Below are positions 54,001-63,470 of a stretch of 64,000 nucleotides of DNA, piece after piece. This DNA is from SpSt-539 sp964549445 (GTDB lineage Bacteria; Planctomycetota; Phycisphaerae; UBA1845; UTPLA1), in contig CAZJVS010000013.1 in NCBI GenBank assembly GCA_964549445.1, positions 1-64,000 of the forward strand. Direction: 5' to 3'. The position numbers were made by a program, and so were the translations under genes. The notes under the pieces are model-generated. The model made no database searches. It was not told the origin of the DNA and saw only the letters and a list, made by a program, of their open reading frames with translations. Each line of letters begins with the position of its first letter. Within the stretch, counting starts at the first letter, position 1.

Positions 54001-57000
54001 TTCCGCAGATCGACAAGTATGTCGACGCGATCGAGAAAGAAATGACTCCGGCGGGCCCGGACGACGGGCACGGAACCGGCGACTGGGCGATTGTCAAACT
54101 GGAACATCGCGATGCGCGCGACGTTGCGTACGACCTGGACGACATTTTCAACCCGCCGGGAAAGAAGGGCGGGCCGGAGTTTCGGATCGGTCCGAACGAT
54201 CGGATGCTGCTGGTGCGGTGCAAGCCGCGCGAGCTGCCCGAGATCGAGCGGATGGCGAAGATGTTTGACATCGAGGATACGACGACCAAGCTGCCGGGCT
54301 ATTACGTCAAGACTCCAAAAGGCGGATACACGGCCCAAGGCATGGCGGAGCTTCTACGATCGCAGCTTGAGAGTCAGACGGGTCGAAAGGTCAATCTCAA
54401 TGCAAGTCTGGCATCGACCGGAATTGAAGTTGTCGACATTCATGAAGATGAACCGAAGCGAGCCCCAACAACTCGGCCGGCGGACGCGAGCGAAGCGCAG
54501 CCATGCGTCATGCCGGCGAGCCTGATGTCTGCCATTGCAGCAATAGCGATCGGGCAGGCGCCGACAACGACGTCGGCGGCGAATGAGTCGAGGCCGAAGC
54601 CGACGATCGAGATTACGAACGAGCCGCTGCAAATCGTGGTGACGGAAGACAATCGAATCATCATCAAGGGCCGGCCAGAGGACATCGAAGCCGCAAAGAA
54701 GATCATCGAGGAGATTGAAGACCAGCCGCAGAACATGGTGATGAAGGTCTTTCCAATCAAGTACGCGGATGTCAACGAAGTGACACAGGTGCTTGATGCG
54801 ATCTTCAATCAGCAGTCGGCCTCGCCCGCCGCGGCCCAGCCAACCCAGCCGCAGCCGAATGCGCCGGGTCAACCCCAGCCAGGGGTGCAGCCGGGCGCGC
54901 CGGGACAGCCGGCCGGACCACCGGCGGCGGCAGCCGGCGGCCGCGCCGATCGGCGGGGCGGTCGAACCGGCGCGGCGTCGGGAGGCAGCGGGCGGATTCG
55001 CGTGACACCGAACGCGAGGACGAGGCAGCTCTTCATTCAGGCGATGCCGTCGGACTTTCCGCTGATCGTGGCGGTGCTGAAGACGCTGGATGTCGAGACA
55101 CAGGGCGTCCGAAACGTCAAGGTATTCAAGTTGAAGAATCTAGAAGCGGGGCCGACCGTCACCGCGCTGCGTGAAGTGCTGGGTCTCGATGCGCGGGCCG
55201 GCCTGGCCGGGGGACAGCAGAGGCGATTCCAAGTACCGGGACAACAACCGGGACAGCCAGGGCAGCCGGGAGGACAGCCGCAGCCCGGACAACCACAGCC
55301 GGGACAGCCACAGCCGGGTGGGCAGCCTGGAATGGAAGGCGCGGGTGTCGTGGCGTCGGCCGACACGACGACGATTACGGCGGAAGAGCAGACAAATACG
55401 ATCGTCGCCTCCGGTCCGTCTGATGCGCTAAAGATGATCGGCAATCTCATCGAAGAGTGGGAGACACTGCCGAACACAGCCCAGGCGACGATGGAACGAA
55501 TTCCCCTCAAGTTTGCGCGGGCACCAGAAGTAGTAACCATTGTTAAGGATATTGCGCAGCGGGCTGCGACGACACCCGGAATGCCGGGTCGGCCGGGGGG
55601 GCGAGCCAGTCGGAGTGGACAGGCGTCGATCAACGCCGATACCCGAACCAACAGTGTGATCGTGGCAGGAACGAAGGAGGAAGTAACGCGAGTTCGCGAA
55701 CTTGTCGCGGATCTTGACGTGGACACAGGAGACCCGGGCAAGATCAAGATCTTTCCAATAAAGGGCGACGTAGCGACGATGGCGAACGCCCTGCGGGAAA
55801 TGTATGCGAAGACCGGTGCTCCGGGTGCGACATCTGACGTGGTGATTTCGCCGGATGCGGCGACGGGGAACCTGCTGGTCAAGGCGCCGCCGCAGACGAT
55901 GGCGGAGATAACGGCTACGATCGGCGAGATGGAGAAGAAGCTGGGGGAGACGTCGAAACCCCGGACGATTCAACTCAAGCTGGCGGACGTCGACAGCGTT
56001 GCTAAGAAACTGGAGGCCGTGTTCGCGGAGCGAGGACAGCGGGGAGTTACAAAGCTGAAGATCGTGCCGATCTCGTCGACGAAGTCGCTGGTCGTCACGG
56101 CGACGGATGAGCTGTACAAGGAAATCGAGTCGATGGCGAAGGCACTGGATGTGCAGTCGATCGACATTGAGATCCGGCAATTCAAGCTGAAGCACGCGAA
56201 GGCGGCGGATGTCGTTGACAAGATGAAAGACCTGCTGGCGCAGGTGGTGGCCCGGACGCAGACGGGCGCGGGTAGTGATCTGAACCTGGGGACATTTTCA
56301 TTCACGCCCGATGCTGCGACGAACTCGCTCGTGGTCGTCGGGAATCCGATGACGTTTCTCGTCGTGCAAAAGGTACTCGACTCCCTCGATGTCGAGGCGA
56401 GCGAAATGACGAAGCGCGAGGTGCGCAGTTATGTGCTGGGGCCTGGGATCAGCGCGGCGCAAGTGGCCGGGAACATCAGCCAACTCTTTGCCGGTCAGGC
56501 ACAGGACAAGAGCTCCGTCCCGCCCACAGTGACATCGGAGCCGAATACCAATCTCGTGTTGGTGACCGCGACGGGCGCGCAGCACACGGAGATCTTTGAG
56601 AAAGTAATCAAGCCGATTCTCGACAAAGCGGCCGAGACGGCGCGGACAAACCGGATCATTGAGATCTTGCACAGCGATGCGAAGGACGTCGCACAGGCGC
56701 TGACGAGCGCCCTGAATGCGCGGCAGGCGCAAAAGGGCGGCGGACAGGCCGCGACGATCAGCGCCATGCCGGGCGGAAACAAGATCATTGCGTTCTGCAG
56801 CGAGCCGGAGTTCAAGGATATCGAAGGGCTGGTCAAGCAGATCGATGTGTCGGGTGGAACGCGCGAGGTCCACGTCGTGACGATGCCGGCCGAGGTGAAG
56901 GCGCGGACCGTGGCGGACGCGATCAACAAAATCTACGGCGGGCAGGGCCAGGGCGGGACATCGGGCGTGAAGGCCGAGGCGAACGATCCGACGAACACGG

Positions 57001-60000
57001 TGCTGGTATTCGCGACCGAGCCGGAGTTCGAGAAGATCAATCGCGATACGATTCAAAAGCTCAGTGACGTGAAGTCAACAACGGCCATAAACACTTACTT
57101 CGTGAAGCTGAAGTACGCGGTGGCGGATGAGGTCGCGAAGACGCTGGATGAATTTTTCCGCGGAAAGCAGGGGATAACGCAAAATCGATTTGCCGAATTC
57201 GGCGGCGGTGGCCCGTCGAGCGACAAGGCGCTTGAGGATCGTGTGACGGTCAAGGCCGAAGCCGGTTCGAATATGTTGATCATCGCGTGCACCGAGGCGA
57301 CGAAAAAAGTGGTCGACGAAATCGTAGCGGCGATTGACAACGAGGAGTCAACGGGCGTCGGAAGCAATGTTGTCGAGATGTTCCCGCTTAAGTACATCAA
57401 CGCGTCGGACATGCTGGGGATCCTAGAGGAATATCTCAAAGTCGCGCAGCGGACGAGCGGTGAGGACCCGCAGGCGGGCGTACCGTGGTGGGCGCGACAG
57501 CCAAATCAGAAGCAGGAAGAAAAGACAATTCTTGTCGGAGGTACGCGCCTGAAGGCAATCGATACGCAGAACTCAATCATCGTGGTCGGCAAGCCGGAGA
57601 CGATGACCCGGGTGCGCGAGATCATTGCGAGATTCGACAAGGAATCAGATCAGACATACGGTGGGCAGCCGAAGATCATTCAACTGGTCAACACGAACCC
57701 TGCGCAGGTGGCGGCGACGCTCTCAAAGGTGTTCAGCGATACGTCGCGATCGCAAGGAAAGCAGGGAGGGTATCCGGCACCGATCATCGTGGCGGAGAAC
57801 AACACCCGAAGCCTGATCATCAAGGCAAGCCCGTCGGACTACGTCCTGATCGAGCGGATGGCGAAGGACCTCGATGCGCGGACCGGCCCCGAAATGGGAG
57901 CGGTGCAGCTCGTTGCGGTTCCGCCGGGCGTCAACGTCGTGGAGTTGAGCAAGTCTATCACAAAGGTGCTCAATGAGATGGAGGAGATTCAGCGAGCGCA
58001 GGTGCCGGATTACAAGCCGGATAAGGTGACGATCGAGCCGGACATTCGCTCAAACTCATTGCTTGTCGCGGCGTCGAAGAGCAAATTTGAGGAAGTCAAG
58101 CGACTGGTCGGGAACCTCAGCAGCGTGGGTCCGACGGGCGGAGTCGGAGCGACGTTTATCAAGATGAAGAATGCGCGACCGGAGGACATGCAGAAGCTGA
58201 TCGAGCAGATGCAGCGGAATCGCGGCGGTCAGCGGGGCGATTCGCGGTGGAAGCGCGAGTTTCGTGAAACGGAGCGGCGGTCGAACGGGACGGGGCTGGC
58301 ATCGTCGGCTCGTGTGGCGCCCCGGTATGCCGCGCTCGCGTCGGCGGTGATGAGTGTGGCGATGGCGCAGGCCGCGCCGCCCGCCACGCAGCCGGTAGTT
58401 TCGACGATTCGCCGCGCGCCGGCGGGCACGCAGCCCGCTCGCGTGGAAGCGACGCCGGTGAGCCCGGTGACGACGGCACCGCTGAGCGATCCGAATGTGC
58501 TGTCGGCGCAACTCTCGGGCGCGCCGCTCACGATTCAGTCGGGGCCGAACGGACTGATCGTCATCGGGACGGAAGAGGACCGAAAGATCATCGAGCACCT
58601 GGTGACGCTGCTCGACAAGGACATCCCCACGATCGAGATCGAGTATGTTGCGCTGAAGAATGCGCAGGCCGTCGCATTGGCGAAGTCGTTGCAGGAGGTC
58701 TATCAGAAGGTCGACCAGAACCGACCGCAGGGCGTACAGGCGCGGCCGGAGGACAAGGTCGCATTTATCGCTGATCCGCGCACGAACGGCATCTATGTTG
58801 CCGCGGCCGGCACGAAAATGCAGGAAGTTCTGGACACGATCCGGAAGGGCGACCTGACGCCGACGATTCCGCAGAGCGGGACGCGGACGTTCGTGTTGAA
58901 GCACCGCCGGGCGCGCGACGTGGAGCCGACACTGCGATCTGTTGTCGAAAAGCTGTTGGCGAAGCAGGGCATCACGGACAAGAACACGATCGGCATTACT
59001 AAAGATGACCAGGTTAATTCGCTGTTTGTGACGGGCGGCGAGAAGGATCTCGACGAAGTCGGAAAGGTCATTCAGGAGTTGGACAAGCCCGCGCCGAAGC
59101 CGGACGAAGACGCAGAGCTGATCAACGTCGGCACGGCCGACATCATGATTGTGCCGCTGCGCGTGGCGACGGCGGACAAGCTGGCGGCGGGGTTGAACAA
59201 ACTGATCACTGACGCGGCGACGGGGCAGACGGCGACGAAGGATTTCATCCGGCGGCTGCGCGTCTTGGATGAGAAGGGGAACCCGATTGCGGAGTTGAAC
59301 ATCGACGGGCCGACGTTTGTGGTCGGCGACGTCGAGAGCAATTCGCTGGTGGTGGCCGGGCCGCGGAAGAACCTGATGGTTCTGCGGCAGATCATCAAGC
59401 AATTTGACGTGGAGCCGCTGCGCGACGAAGTGACGCTGGAAGTGCGGCCCTTGAACTTCGCCGACGCGACCGAGGTGGCTGAGCAGCTCAAGAAGATGCT
59501 GGAAGAGGCGAAGAAGCTGACGGCGCGGGCGGCGAAGACGGAGACGACCGGCGGCGTGCCGGACAGTCCGACGGGCGTGTTGGTCTACAACGCCGTTGTG
59601 ATGGCCGATCCGCGGACAAATACGATTGTTCTAGCGGGGCGGCCGGACGAGGTGAAGATTCTCACGGACCTCGTGACGAAGATCGACGTGAAGGGCGTCG
59701 GTCTGATGCCGTTCGAGATCATCAAGTTGCAGTATGCGAGCTCGACGGCGCTGGAGAGCGTGCTCGACGATCTGATGAAGAAGCGCGGCGAGGCGCTGCC
59801 GAAGGGGACGAGTTCAAACGCGGGCAAGAGCGAAACGGTGATCATCAAAAGTGATCCGCGGTCGGAGACGTTGATCGTCGCAGCGCGAGCAGATCGGCTG
59901 GCGGAGATCAAGGAGCTCGTCGCCAAGCTGGACGTCAAAGCGCTGGCGCTGATCGACAACATCCGGACCATTCAGCTCAAGAACGGCAACGCGGCCGACC

Positions 60001-63000
60001 TCGCCAAGAAGATCGATGACCTGTGGACGAAGCGGGCAGAGCAGAAGCAGACCGGCAACGTGAAGCTCGAGAAGCCCGCGATCATCGCGGACGAGCGGAG
60101 CAATTCGATTGTCGTTGCCTCGGCGCTGGGCGATTTTGAGGCGATCGAAGCGCTGGTGACCAAGCTGGAGTCGCTTCCGTTCGGGCCGATCGCTGAGATT
60201 CGGATCGTGCAACTGCGCTACAACTCGGCGAAGGAACTGGCGCCGGTATTCAAGAAGCTCTTTGATGAGCGGGCGAAGCAGCGCGAGGGGACGGACGGGA
60301 AGACGCGGCCGAGCGATATGGTCGCAATTGAGAACGATCCGGTCACGAATTCCATTCTGATCGCGTGCTCGAAGGAAAACTACGAACTGATGCTCAACAT
60401 GCTCAAGACGCTCGACGTGGAAGCGGGCGTGGCGGGCGTGGCGGAGCTGTTTACGCTGAAAAATGTCGAAGTCGCGCGGGTCAAGAAGACGCTCGACGAC
60501 ACATTCAAGGACGGACTGTACAAGCCGGGTGGCGGGGCGGCCGACAGCACGGCCGGCAAGGCCCGCGACAAGGTGACGGTGGCGACGGAAGACCGGTCGA
60601 ACACGCTGATCGTCTCGGCCAGTCCGGAAAACATGAGCATCATCAAGAAGATCGTCACGCAGATGGATGACGTGATGACGCCTTGGAACCTCACGAATAC
60701 GCGGCTGTACCAGCTTCAGTATGCCGATGCGGTGAAGCTCGCGGCTCAGCTGGCTGACTATTTCAAGAAGCTGGACGAGTCGGCGAATGTCATTACCAAG
60801 GAAAAGACCGAGGTCCCACTGACGGTAATCGCGGATGAGCGGACGAACCGGCTGCTCGTGGGCGGATCGCGCGACGGGCTGGCAAAGGCCGAATCGCTGA
60901 TCAAGGAATTGGACGTTCCGCCGGAGCCTTCGAGCATGATCCAGGTATACCGGCTGCATGACGGCGCTGCCGCGAAGATCGGGCCGATGCTGGAGACGAT
61001 CTTCAAGGAGCGAAACCAGCCGCGCGGTGGGGCCGGGACGGGTACGAGCGTCCAGAGCGTGCCGGTGACGATCAAGATTGACGAAACGAGCAACGCACTC
61101 GTGATCAGCGCATCGCGCGAGGACCAGACGCTGATCAAAAGTGTGATCGGGCTTCTCGACCGGCCGTCGAACATCCTCGACCAGGTCAAGCTCTTTGCGC
61201 TCCGAAAGGCGCGGGCGGACTCGATCAAGAAGATCCTCGAAGAGCTGTACAAAGGTGGGAGCAGCGGCGGTGGTACCGGCGGCGGCGGGGCGTCGGCCGG
61301 TCCGTTGCCGGTGGCCGTGACGACCGATCCGCGCACGAATGCGATTGTCGTGGCGGCGCCGCCGGGCGAAATGCAGAACATCGAGAAGCTGGTCGAGCGG
61401 CTGGACACGGCCATGCCGATCGACGAAGCGCAGATCGGGATCTTTCCGCTCGAGAACGCGGATGCAAAGAAGACCGCCGACCTGTTGAAGGAGATCATGA
61501 CGGGAAGTCTTTCCGCTGCGGGCGGGGCGGGGGGCGGTGGATCGTCGAGCGGCGGGTCGTCGGCGCAGCGCGAGATCGGGTCGATGCTGATTTCGTTCAT
61601 CAAGACCGATCCACGCGGCCGCGAGGCCTTTTTCAAGACGATCCGCGAGAACGTGCAGGTATCGTACGACGAGCGGACAAACGCGGTGATCGTCGTAGCG
61701 CCGCCGTCGAGCGTCGCGCTAATCAAGAATCTCGTCAAGACGCTGGATGATCGCAAGAAGCGCGACGTTTTCGTGCGGGTGTTCACGCTGCGGAACGCCG
61801 ACGCGACGAAGTCCGTCGAGTTGCTGGAAAAGATCTTCGCTCAGGACAAGGGATCGACCGATCAGGCAGCGTTCCAGGAAGGGCGGGAGATCAAGGTGGA
61901 GGGTGGCGGCAGTGTCGAGTCGCCGGCTGGGACGCCGACCACGGGCGGCAAGGGGACGTTCGGGAAGCCCAAGACGACGTTTTCGGCGGACGTGCGGACG
62001 AACAGCGTGGTCGTTGCAGGATGGCCTGAGGACATCAACGTCGCCGGCGACATCCTGGATCAGCTCGATTCGCAGGACGTCCGCGACCGGATCAGCACGG
62101 TGTATTCGTTGCAGAATGCGAAGGCCGAGGACGTGGTGACGGCCTTGGACGGGTATTTCCAGAAGCAGTCGCAGATTCTCGACAAACAGAATGAGGGCAT
62201 TTCGCAATCTCGCAAGGCGGAGCAGGAAGTCTCAGCAGTCGCCCACAAGGAAAGCAATCAGATCATCCTTTCATTCAGCCCGCGGTACCAGACGCAGGTG
62301 CTGGACATCGTGCGCGACCTCGACCGTCCGCCGCCGCAGGTGATGATCCAAGTGCTGCTCGCGGAGGTGTCGCTGGACAATCGGTTTGAGCTGGGAATGG
62401 AGTTCGCACTGCAAAACCTGCGGTTCAGTGAAACGGCCGTTGCGGACGCAAACGGCATCTTGCAGAGTTCACATTTTGACGTCGTGGGTGGTACCGATCT
62501 TGGCGCTGCGGCCTCGAGCGGCGGACTCGGCGGGTTCTCGTTCACCATCACGGGCGAGGATTTCAACTTTCTGCTGCGGTCACTGCAGAGCGACTCGAAG
62601 CTGGAGGTCTTGCAGCGGCCGATGATCATGTGCCAGGACAACCAGGATGCGACGATCAACGTCGGGCAGAGCGTGCCGTTTCTGACCGGCTCGCAAACGA
62701 CGGACAATGGCCAGGTGAACAGTACGATTGAGTACAAGGACATCGGCGTGAAGCTCGATGTGACGCCGCACATCAATCCGGACGGCTTTGTGTACATGAA
62801 GGTCAAGCCGGAGATTTCGCAGCTGACTCCATCCACGATCACGTTTGGAAATGGAATCACCTCTCCGATCTTCAGCAAGCGCGACGCCGAGACGACGGTT
62901 GTCGTCAAAGACGGCGAGACCGTGGTCATCGGCGGCCTCATCACGACGAGCGAGCAGGAGTCTGAGAACAAGGTTCCGATTCTCGGCGACCTTCCCGGCG

Positions 63001-63470
63001 TCGGCGTACTCTTCCGTGCGACGACGCGGACAAAGCAAAAGACGGAGTTGCTGATTGTTCTGACGCCGCGCGTGGTACGGACGCCGGAAGATGCTCGGCG
63101 ACTCAGCGTAGAGAATCGCGACATCACGTCGGTGCTGACGGATGATCAAAAGCAAAGCCCGCTGATGGGTGGTTTGCGGATTTTACCCGAGTCGGATTCA
63201 CAGATCATTCCGCCGGGCGGCGAAGAGGAGATGCCACCGATAGACGGATGGCCGACAAGCCAACCGGGAGAAGACGGCGGCGGGCCGACGTATGGCCCGT
63301 TCGCGCCGGAATATGGGCCGTTCTCGCCCCCGCCGACCGCGGAGACCCTGAGCACGTCGTCGCCGCGGCCGAGTCCGCCCGCGAGTTACGGAACACAGCC
63401 GATGGGAAGGACGGAACCGTCAGACCCCGAAATACTGCAAATGGAGCCGTATGATCCGCGACGCAACTAA
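51027..63470 (+). CDS. gspD: Giant secretin (GspD/PilQ family) with about 38 tandem N1-type domains
   Basis: Outer-membrane channel of about 4,147 aa, some six times the usual size. The ATG overlaps the previous stop (ATGA), with GAGG 11 bases ahead. Order: signal peptide (ALAACALLLIASAGPLSNGS), Pro/Thr/Gln-rich linker to about 205, N0-like domain (about 209-300, YFETPWADVLDDFSRISGY), one N1-like unit, then about 38 units of about 89 residues (388-3768). Each unit runs from a variant of IKLKNAKAGDVQQTLRQMY to DxRTNSLIVxG and a closing helix. The C-terminal secretin barrel (3770-4020) shows VMIQVLLAEVSLDNRFELGM, VGQSVPFLTGSQ, DGETVVIGGLITT and KQKTELLIVLTPRVV. A Pro-rich tail of about 130 residues follows. 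No frameshift or stop interrupts 12.4 kb. Confidence 0.9.
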   Translation: MSLARLQTRSHVKSARPTIDALLPRPVRALAACALLLIASAGPLSNGSAGAAPAAQTQPANGNGSSDLEALRAKARASTQHAAPQTTQPATPPSPQPSKSAASPTTQPIEEDTSYSLQAAPVQPTTHPAIVPRIATRPAFPGAVRPIAPTGSVKQPTTTAGVAGHPIDAVGPAATPGSASPSGAPGKPSTTSQPTTRVVTTAPSTQPYAFNYFETPWADVLDDFSRISGYTIIGDTKSVTGNLSFRSASRYNFAEALFQLNELLLMRTSKMLLLFRGDARHGYYLELGRLPDLIRNIPPEYMYNTRKEFEAAKLGDHVMSLVVYSPPPGWPPIDIIDQFRPRVEDYYGTQVYGDKLVLTGMSRDHRKFFDIVDRFVSVNPTPPDVDFKWRTIKLKNAKAGDVQQTLRQMYPPTAVAPRPGQDPDALKAKEIQIIADVRNNSLIIKATDQKAAEIEKVARDLDNATVSGETVTKVIKIENASPDEVAGQLRTISQTERQKANDPQKFTPPEEAEAMKWDVYGLPGSPNLIIVGGAKGMARAEELIKTLDVVSAPIRRERVVLQHGNAAEMVPILSAMFMQPGKQPGIGAPLFSPDISGNAVIVSGKSAMVEEALKILAQLDQPAPVNERDHLVKLEKASPTELAGALQQLATAGAPGKPGGRPPPKFIGNEASGYLLVRCSDEDWARFETLINELDGKATESTPSLKTYRLTKADAADLTAMLQPMFSGQPLKKGQPPAVVKITPDSRDNTLRVWATSDVQKMIAEMLPDLDIPPSDASRVQVIGLKRGDATTISQVLLQAFGPGAKPPIPGAPGPLSTVKITPEPITNSLLVIAPKVDFEQIAKLAAEMDAAAVENPPYSLTIPVKNRSANEVADALKALVAPGAGGKPPKPGETPLKIVPTGDQVLLDGPKDAVMRALDLVASIDVASSSRVVKQYRVTDPEEAEKALRTLMMGGAAGGGKPGTAPATGAVQIYADTYRNLLIVTAAAQEIPQIDKYVDAIEKEMTPAGPDDGHGTGDWAIVKLEHRDARDVAYDLDDIFNPPGKKGGPEFRIGPNDRMLLVRCKPRELPEIERMAKMFDIEDTTTKLPGYYVKTPKGGYTAQGMAELLRSQLESQTGRKVNLNASLASTGIEVVDIHEDEPKRAPTTRPADASEAQPCVMPASLMSAIAAIAIGQAPTTTSAANESRPKPTIEITNEPLQIVVTEDNRIIIKGRPEDIEAAKKIIEEIEDQPQNMVMKVFPIKYADVNEVTQVLDAIFNQQSASPAAAQPTQPQPNAPGQPQPGVQPGAPGQPAGPPAAAAGGRADRRGGRTGAASGGSGRIRVTPNARTRQLFIQAMPSDFPLIVAVLKTLDVETQGVRNVKVFKLKNLEAGPTVTALREVLGLDARAGLAGGQQRRFQVPGQQPGQPGQPGGQPQPGQPQPGQPQPGGQPGMEGAGVVASADTTTITAEEQTNTIVASGPSDALKMIGNLIEEWETLPNTAQATMERIPLKFARAPEVVTIVKDIAQRAATTPGMPGRPGGRASRSGQASINADTRTNSVIVAGTKEEVTRVRELVADLDVDTGDPGKIKIFPIKGDVATMANALREMYAKTGAPGATSDVVISPDAATGNLLVKAPPQTMAEITATIGEMEKKLGETSKPRTIQLKLADVDSVAKKLEAVFAERGQRGVTKLKIVPISSTKSLVVTATDELYKEIESMAKALDVQSIDIEIRQFKLKHAKAADVVDKMKDLLAQVVARTQTGAGSDLNLGTFSFTPDAATNSLVVVGNPMTFLVVQKVLDSLDVEASEMTKREVRSYVLGPGISAAQVAGNISQLFAGQAQDKSSVPPTVTSEPNTNLVLVTATGAQHTEIFEKVIKPILDKAAETARTNRIIEILHSDAKDVAQALTSALNARQAQKGGGQAATISAMPGGNKIIAFCSEPEFKDIEGLVKQIDVSGGTREVHVVTMPAEVKARTVADAINKIYGGQGQGGTSGVKAEANDPTNTVLVFATEPEFEKINRDTIQKLSDVKSTTAINTYFVKLKYAVADEVAKTLDEFFRGKQGITQNRFAEFGGGGPSSDKALEDRVTVKAEAGSNMLIIACTEATKKVVDEIVAAIDNEESTGVGSNVVEMFPLKYINASDMLGILEEYLKVAQRTSGEDPQAGVPWWARQPNQKQEEKTILVGGTRLKAIDTQNSIIVVGKPETMTRVREIIARFDKESDQTYGGQPKIIQLVNTNPAQVAATLSKVFSDTSRSQGKQGGYPAPIIVAENNTRSLIIKASPSDYVLIERMAKDLDARTGPEMGAVQLVAVPPGVNVVELSKSITKVLNEMEEIQRAQVPDYKPDKVTIEPDIRSNSLLVAASKSKFEEVKRLVGNLSSVGPTGGVGATFIKMKNARPEDMQKLIEQMQRNRGGQRGDSRWKREFRETERRSNGTGLASSARVAPRYAALASAVMSVAMAQAAPPATQPVVSTIRRAPAGTQPARVEATPVSPVTTAPLSDPNVLSAQLSGAPLTIQSGPNGLIVIGTEEDRKIIEHLVTLLDKDIPTIEIEYVALKNAQAVALAKSLQEVYQKVDQNRPQGVQARPEDKVAFIADPRTNGIYVAAAGTKMQEVLDTIRKGDLTPTIPQSGTRTFVLKHRRARDVEPTLRSVVEKLLAKQGITDKNTIGITKDDQVNSLFVTGGEKDLDEVGKVIQELDKPAPKPDEDAELINVGTADIMIVPLRVATADKLAAGLNKLITDAATGQTATKDFIRRLRVLDEKGNPIAELNIDGPTFVVGDVESNSLVVAGPRKNLMVLRQIIKQFDVEPLRDEVTLEVRPLNFADATEVAEQLKKMLEEAKKLTARAAKTETTGGVPDSPTGVLVYNAVVMADPRTNTIVLAGRPDEVKILTDLVTKIDVKGVGLMPFEIIKLQYASSTALESVLDDLMKKRGEALPKGTSSNAGKSETVIIKSDPRSETLIVAARADRLAEIKELVAKLDVKALALIDNIRTIQLKNGNAADLAKKIDDLWTKRAEQKQTGNVKLEKPAIIADERSNSIVVASALGDFEAIEALVTKLESLPFGPIAEIRIVQLRYNSAKELAPVFKKLFDERAKQREGTDGKTRPSDMVAIENDPVTNSILIACSKENYELMLNMLKTLDVEAGVAGVAELFTLKNVEVARVKKTLDDTFKDGLYKPGGGAADSTAGKARDKVTVATEDRSNTLIVSASPENMSIIKKIVTQMDDVMTPWNLTNTRLYQLQYADAVKLAAQLADYFKKLDESANVITKEKTEVPLTVIADERTNRLLVGGSRDGLAKAESLIKELDVPPEPSSMIQVYRLHDGAAAKIGPMLETIFKERNQPRGGAGTGTSVQSVPVTIKIDETSNALVISASREDQTLIKSVIGLLDRPSNILDQVKLFALRKARADSIKKILEELYKGGSSGGGTGGGGASAGPLPVAVTTDPRTNAIVVAAPPGEMQNIEKLVERLDTAMPIDEAQIGIFPLENADAKKTADLLKEIMTGSLSAAGGAGGGGSSSGGSSAQREIGSMLISFIKTDPRGREAFFKTIRENVQVSYDERTNAVIVVAPPSSVALIKNLVKTLDDRKKRDVFVRVFTLRNADATKSVELLEKIFAQDKGSTDQAAFQEGREIKVEGGGSVESPAGTPTTGGKGTFGKPKTTFSADVRTNSVVVAGWPEDINVAGDILDQLDSQDVRDRISTVYSLQNAKAEDVVTALDGYFQKQSQILDKQNEGISQSRKAEQEVSAVAHKESNQIILSFSPRYQTQVLDIVRDLDRPPPQVMIQVLLAEVSLDNRFELGMEFALQNLRFSETAVADANGILQSSHFDVVGGTDLGAAASSGGLGGFSFTITGEDFNFLLRSLQSDSKLEVLQRPMIMCQDNQDATINVGQSVPFLTGSQTTDNGQVNSTIEYKDIGVKLDVTPHINPDGFVYMKVKPEISQLTPSTITFGNGITSPIFSKRDAETTVVVKDGETVVIGGLITTSEQESENKVPILGDLPGVGVLFRATTRTKQKTELLIVLTPRVVRTPEDARRLSVENRDITSVLTDDQKQSPLMGGLRILPESDSQIIPPGGEEEMPPIDGWPTSQPGEDGGGPTYGPFAPEYGPFSPPPTAETLSTSSPRPSPPASYGTQPMGRTEPSDPEILQMEPYDPRRN
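52188..62335 (+). repeat. Array of about 38 diverged secretin N-domain repeats (about 267 bases each)
   Basis: Units are recognised at protein level by beginnings such as FPLKYINASDMLGILEEYLK, IQLKNGNAADLAKKIDDLW and FTLRNADATKSVELLEKIF and endings such as ADPRTNTIVLAGRPDEVKIL plus LVTKIDV. They are too diverged at DNA level to be an assembly artefact. Two neighbouring pairs near the end (about 61380-62060) look more alike. Interruptions occur at residues about 1140-1190, 1270-1330, 1395-1435 and 2395-2500. Confidence 0.85.
55237..55330 (+). repeat. Low-complexity Gln-Pro-Gly coding repeat inside the giant secretin
   Basis: Imperfect copies of CCGGGACAGCCACAG-like 12-15 base units encode PGQPGQPGGQPQPGQPQPG. 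It lies in a loop of the fourteenth N-type unit. A similar but less regular PQ-rich insert lies about 350 bases upstream (near 54830-54930). Such slippage-prone tracts may vary in length between strains. Confidence 0.75.

Noticed and set aside
58056..59402. Open frame of 448 codons antisense to the giant secretin
   Set aside because: Arg/His/Leu-rich composition typical of antisense shadows in high-GC DNA; the plus-strand domains are clear.
51027..63470. Assembly artefact (collapsed or duplicated repeats) as the cause of the giant secretin
   Set aside because: Units are strongly diverged at DNA level, the frame is intact, and each unit keeps its own conserved pattern.
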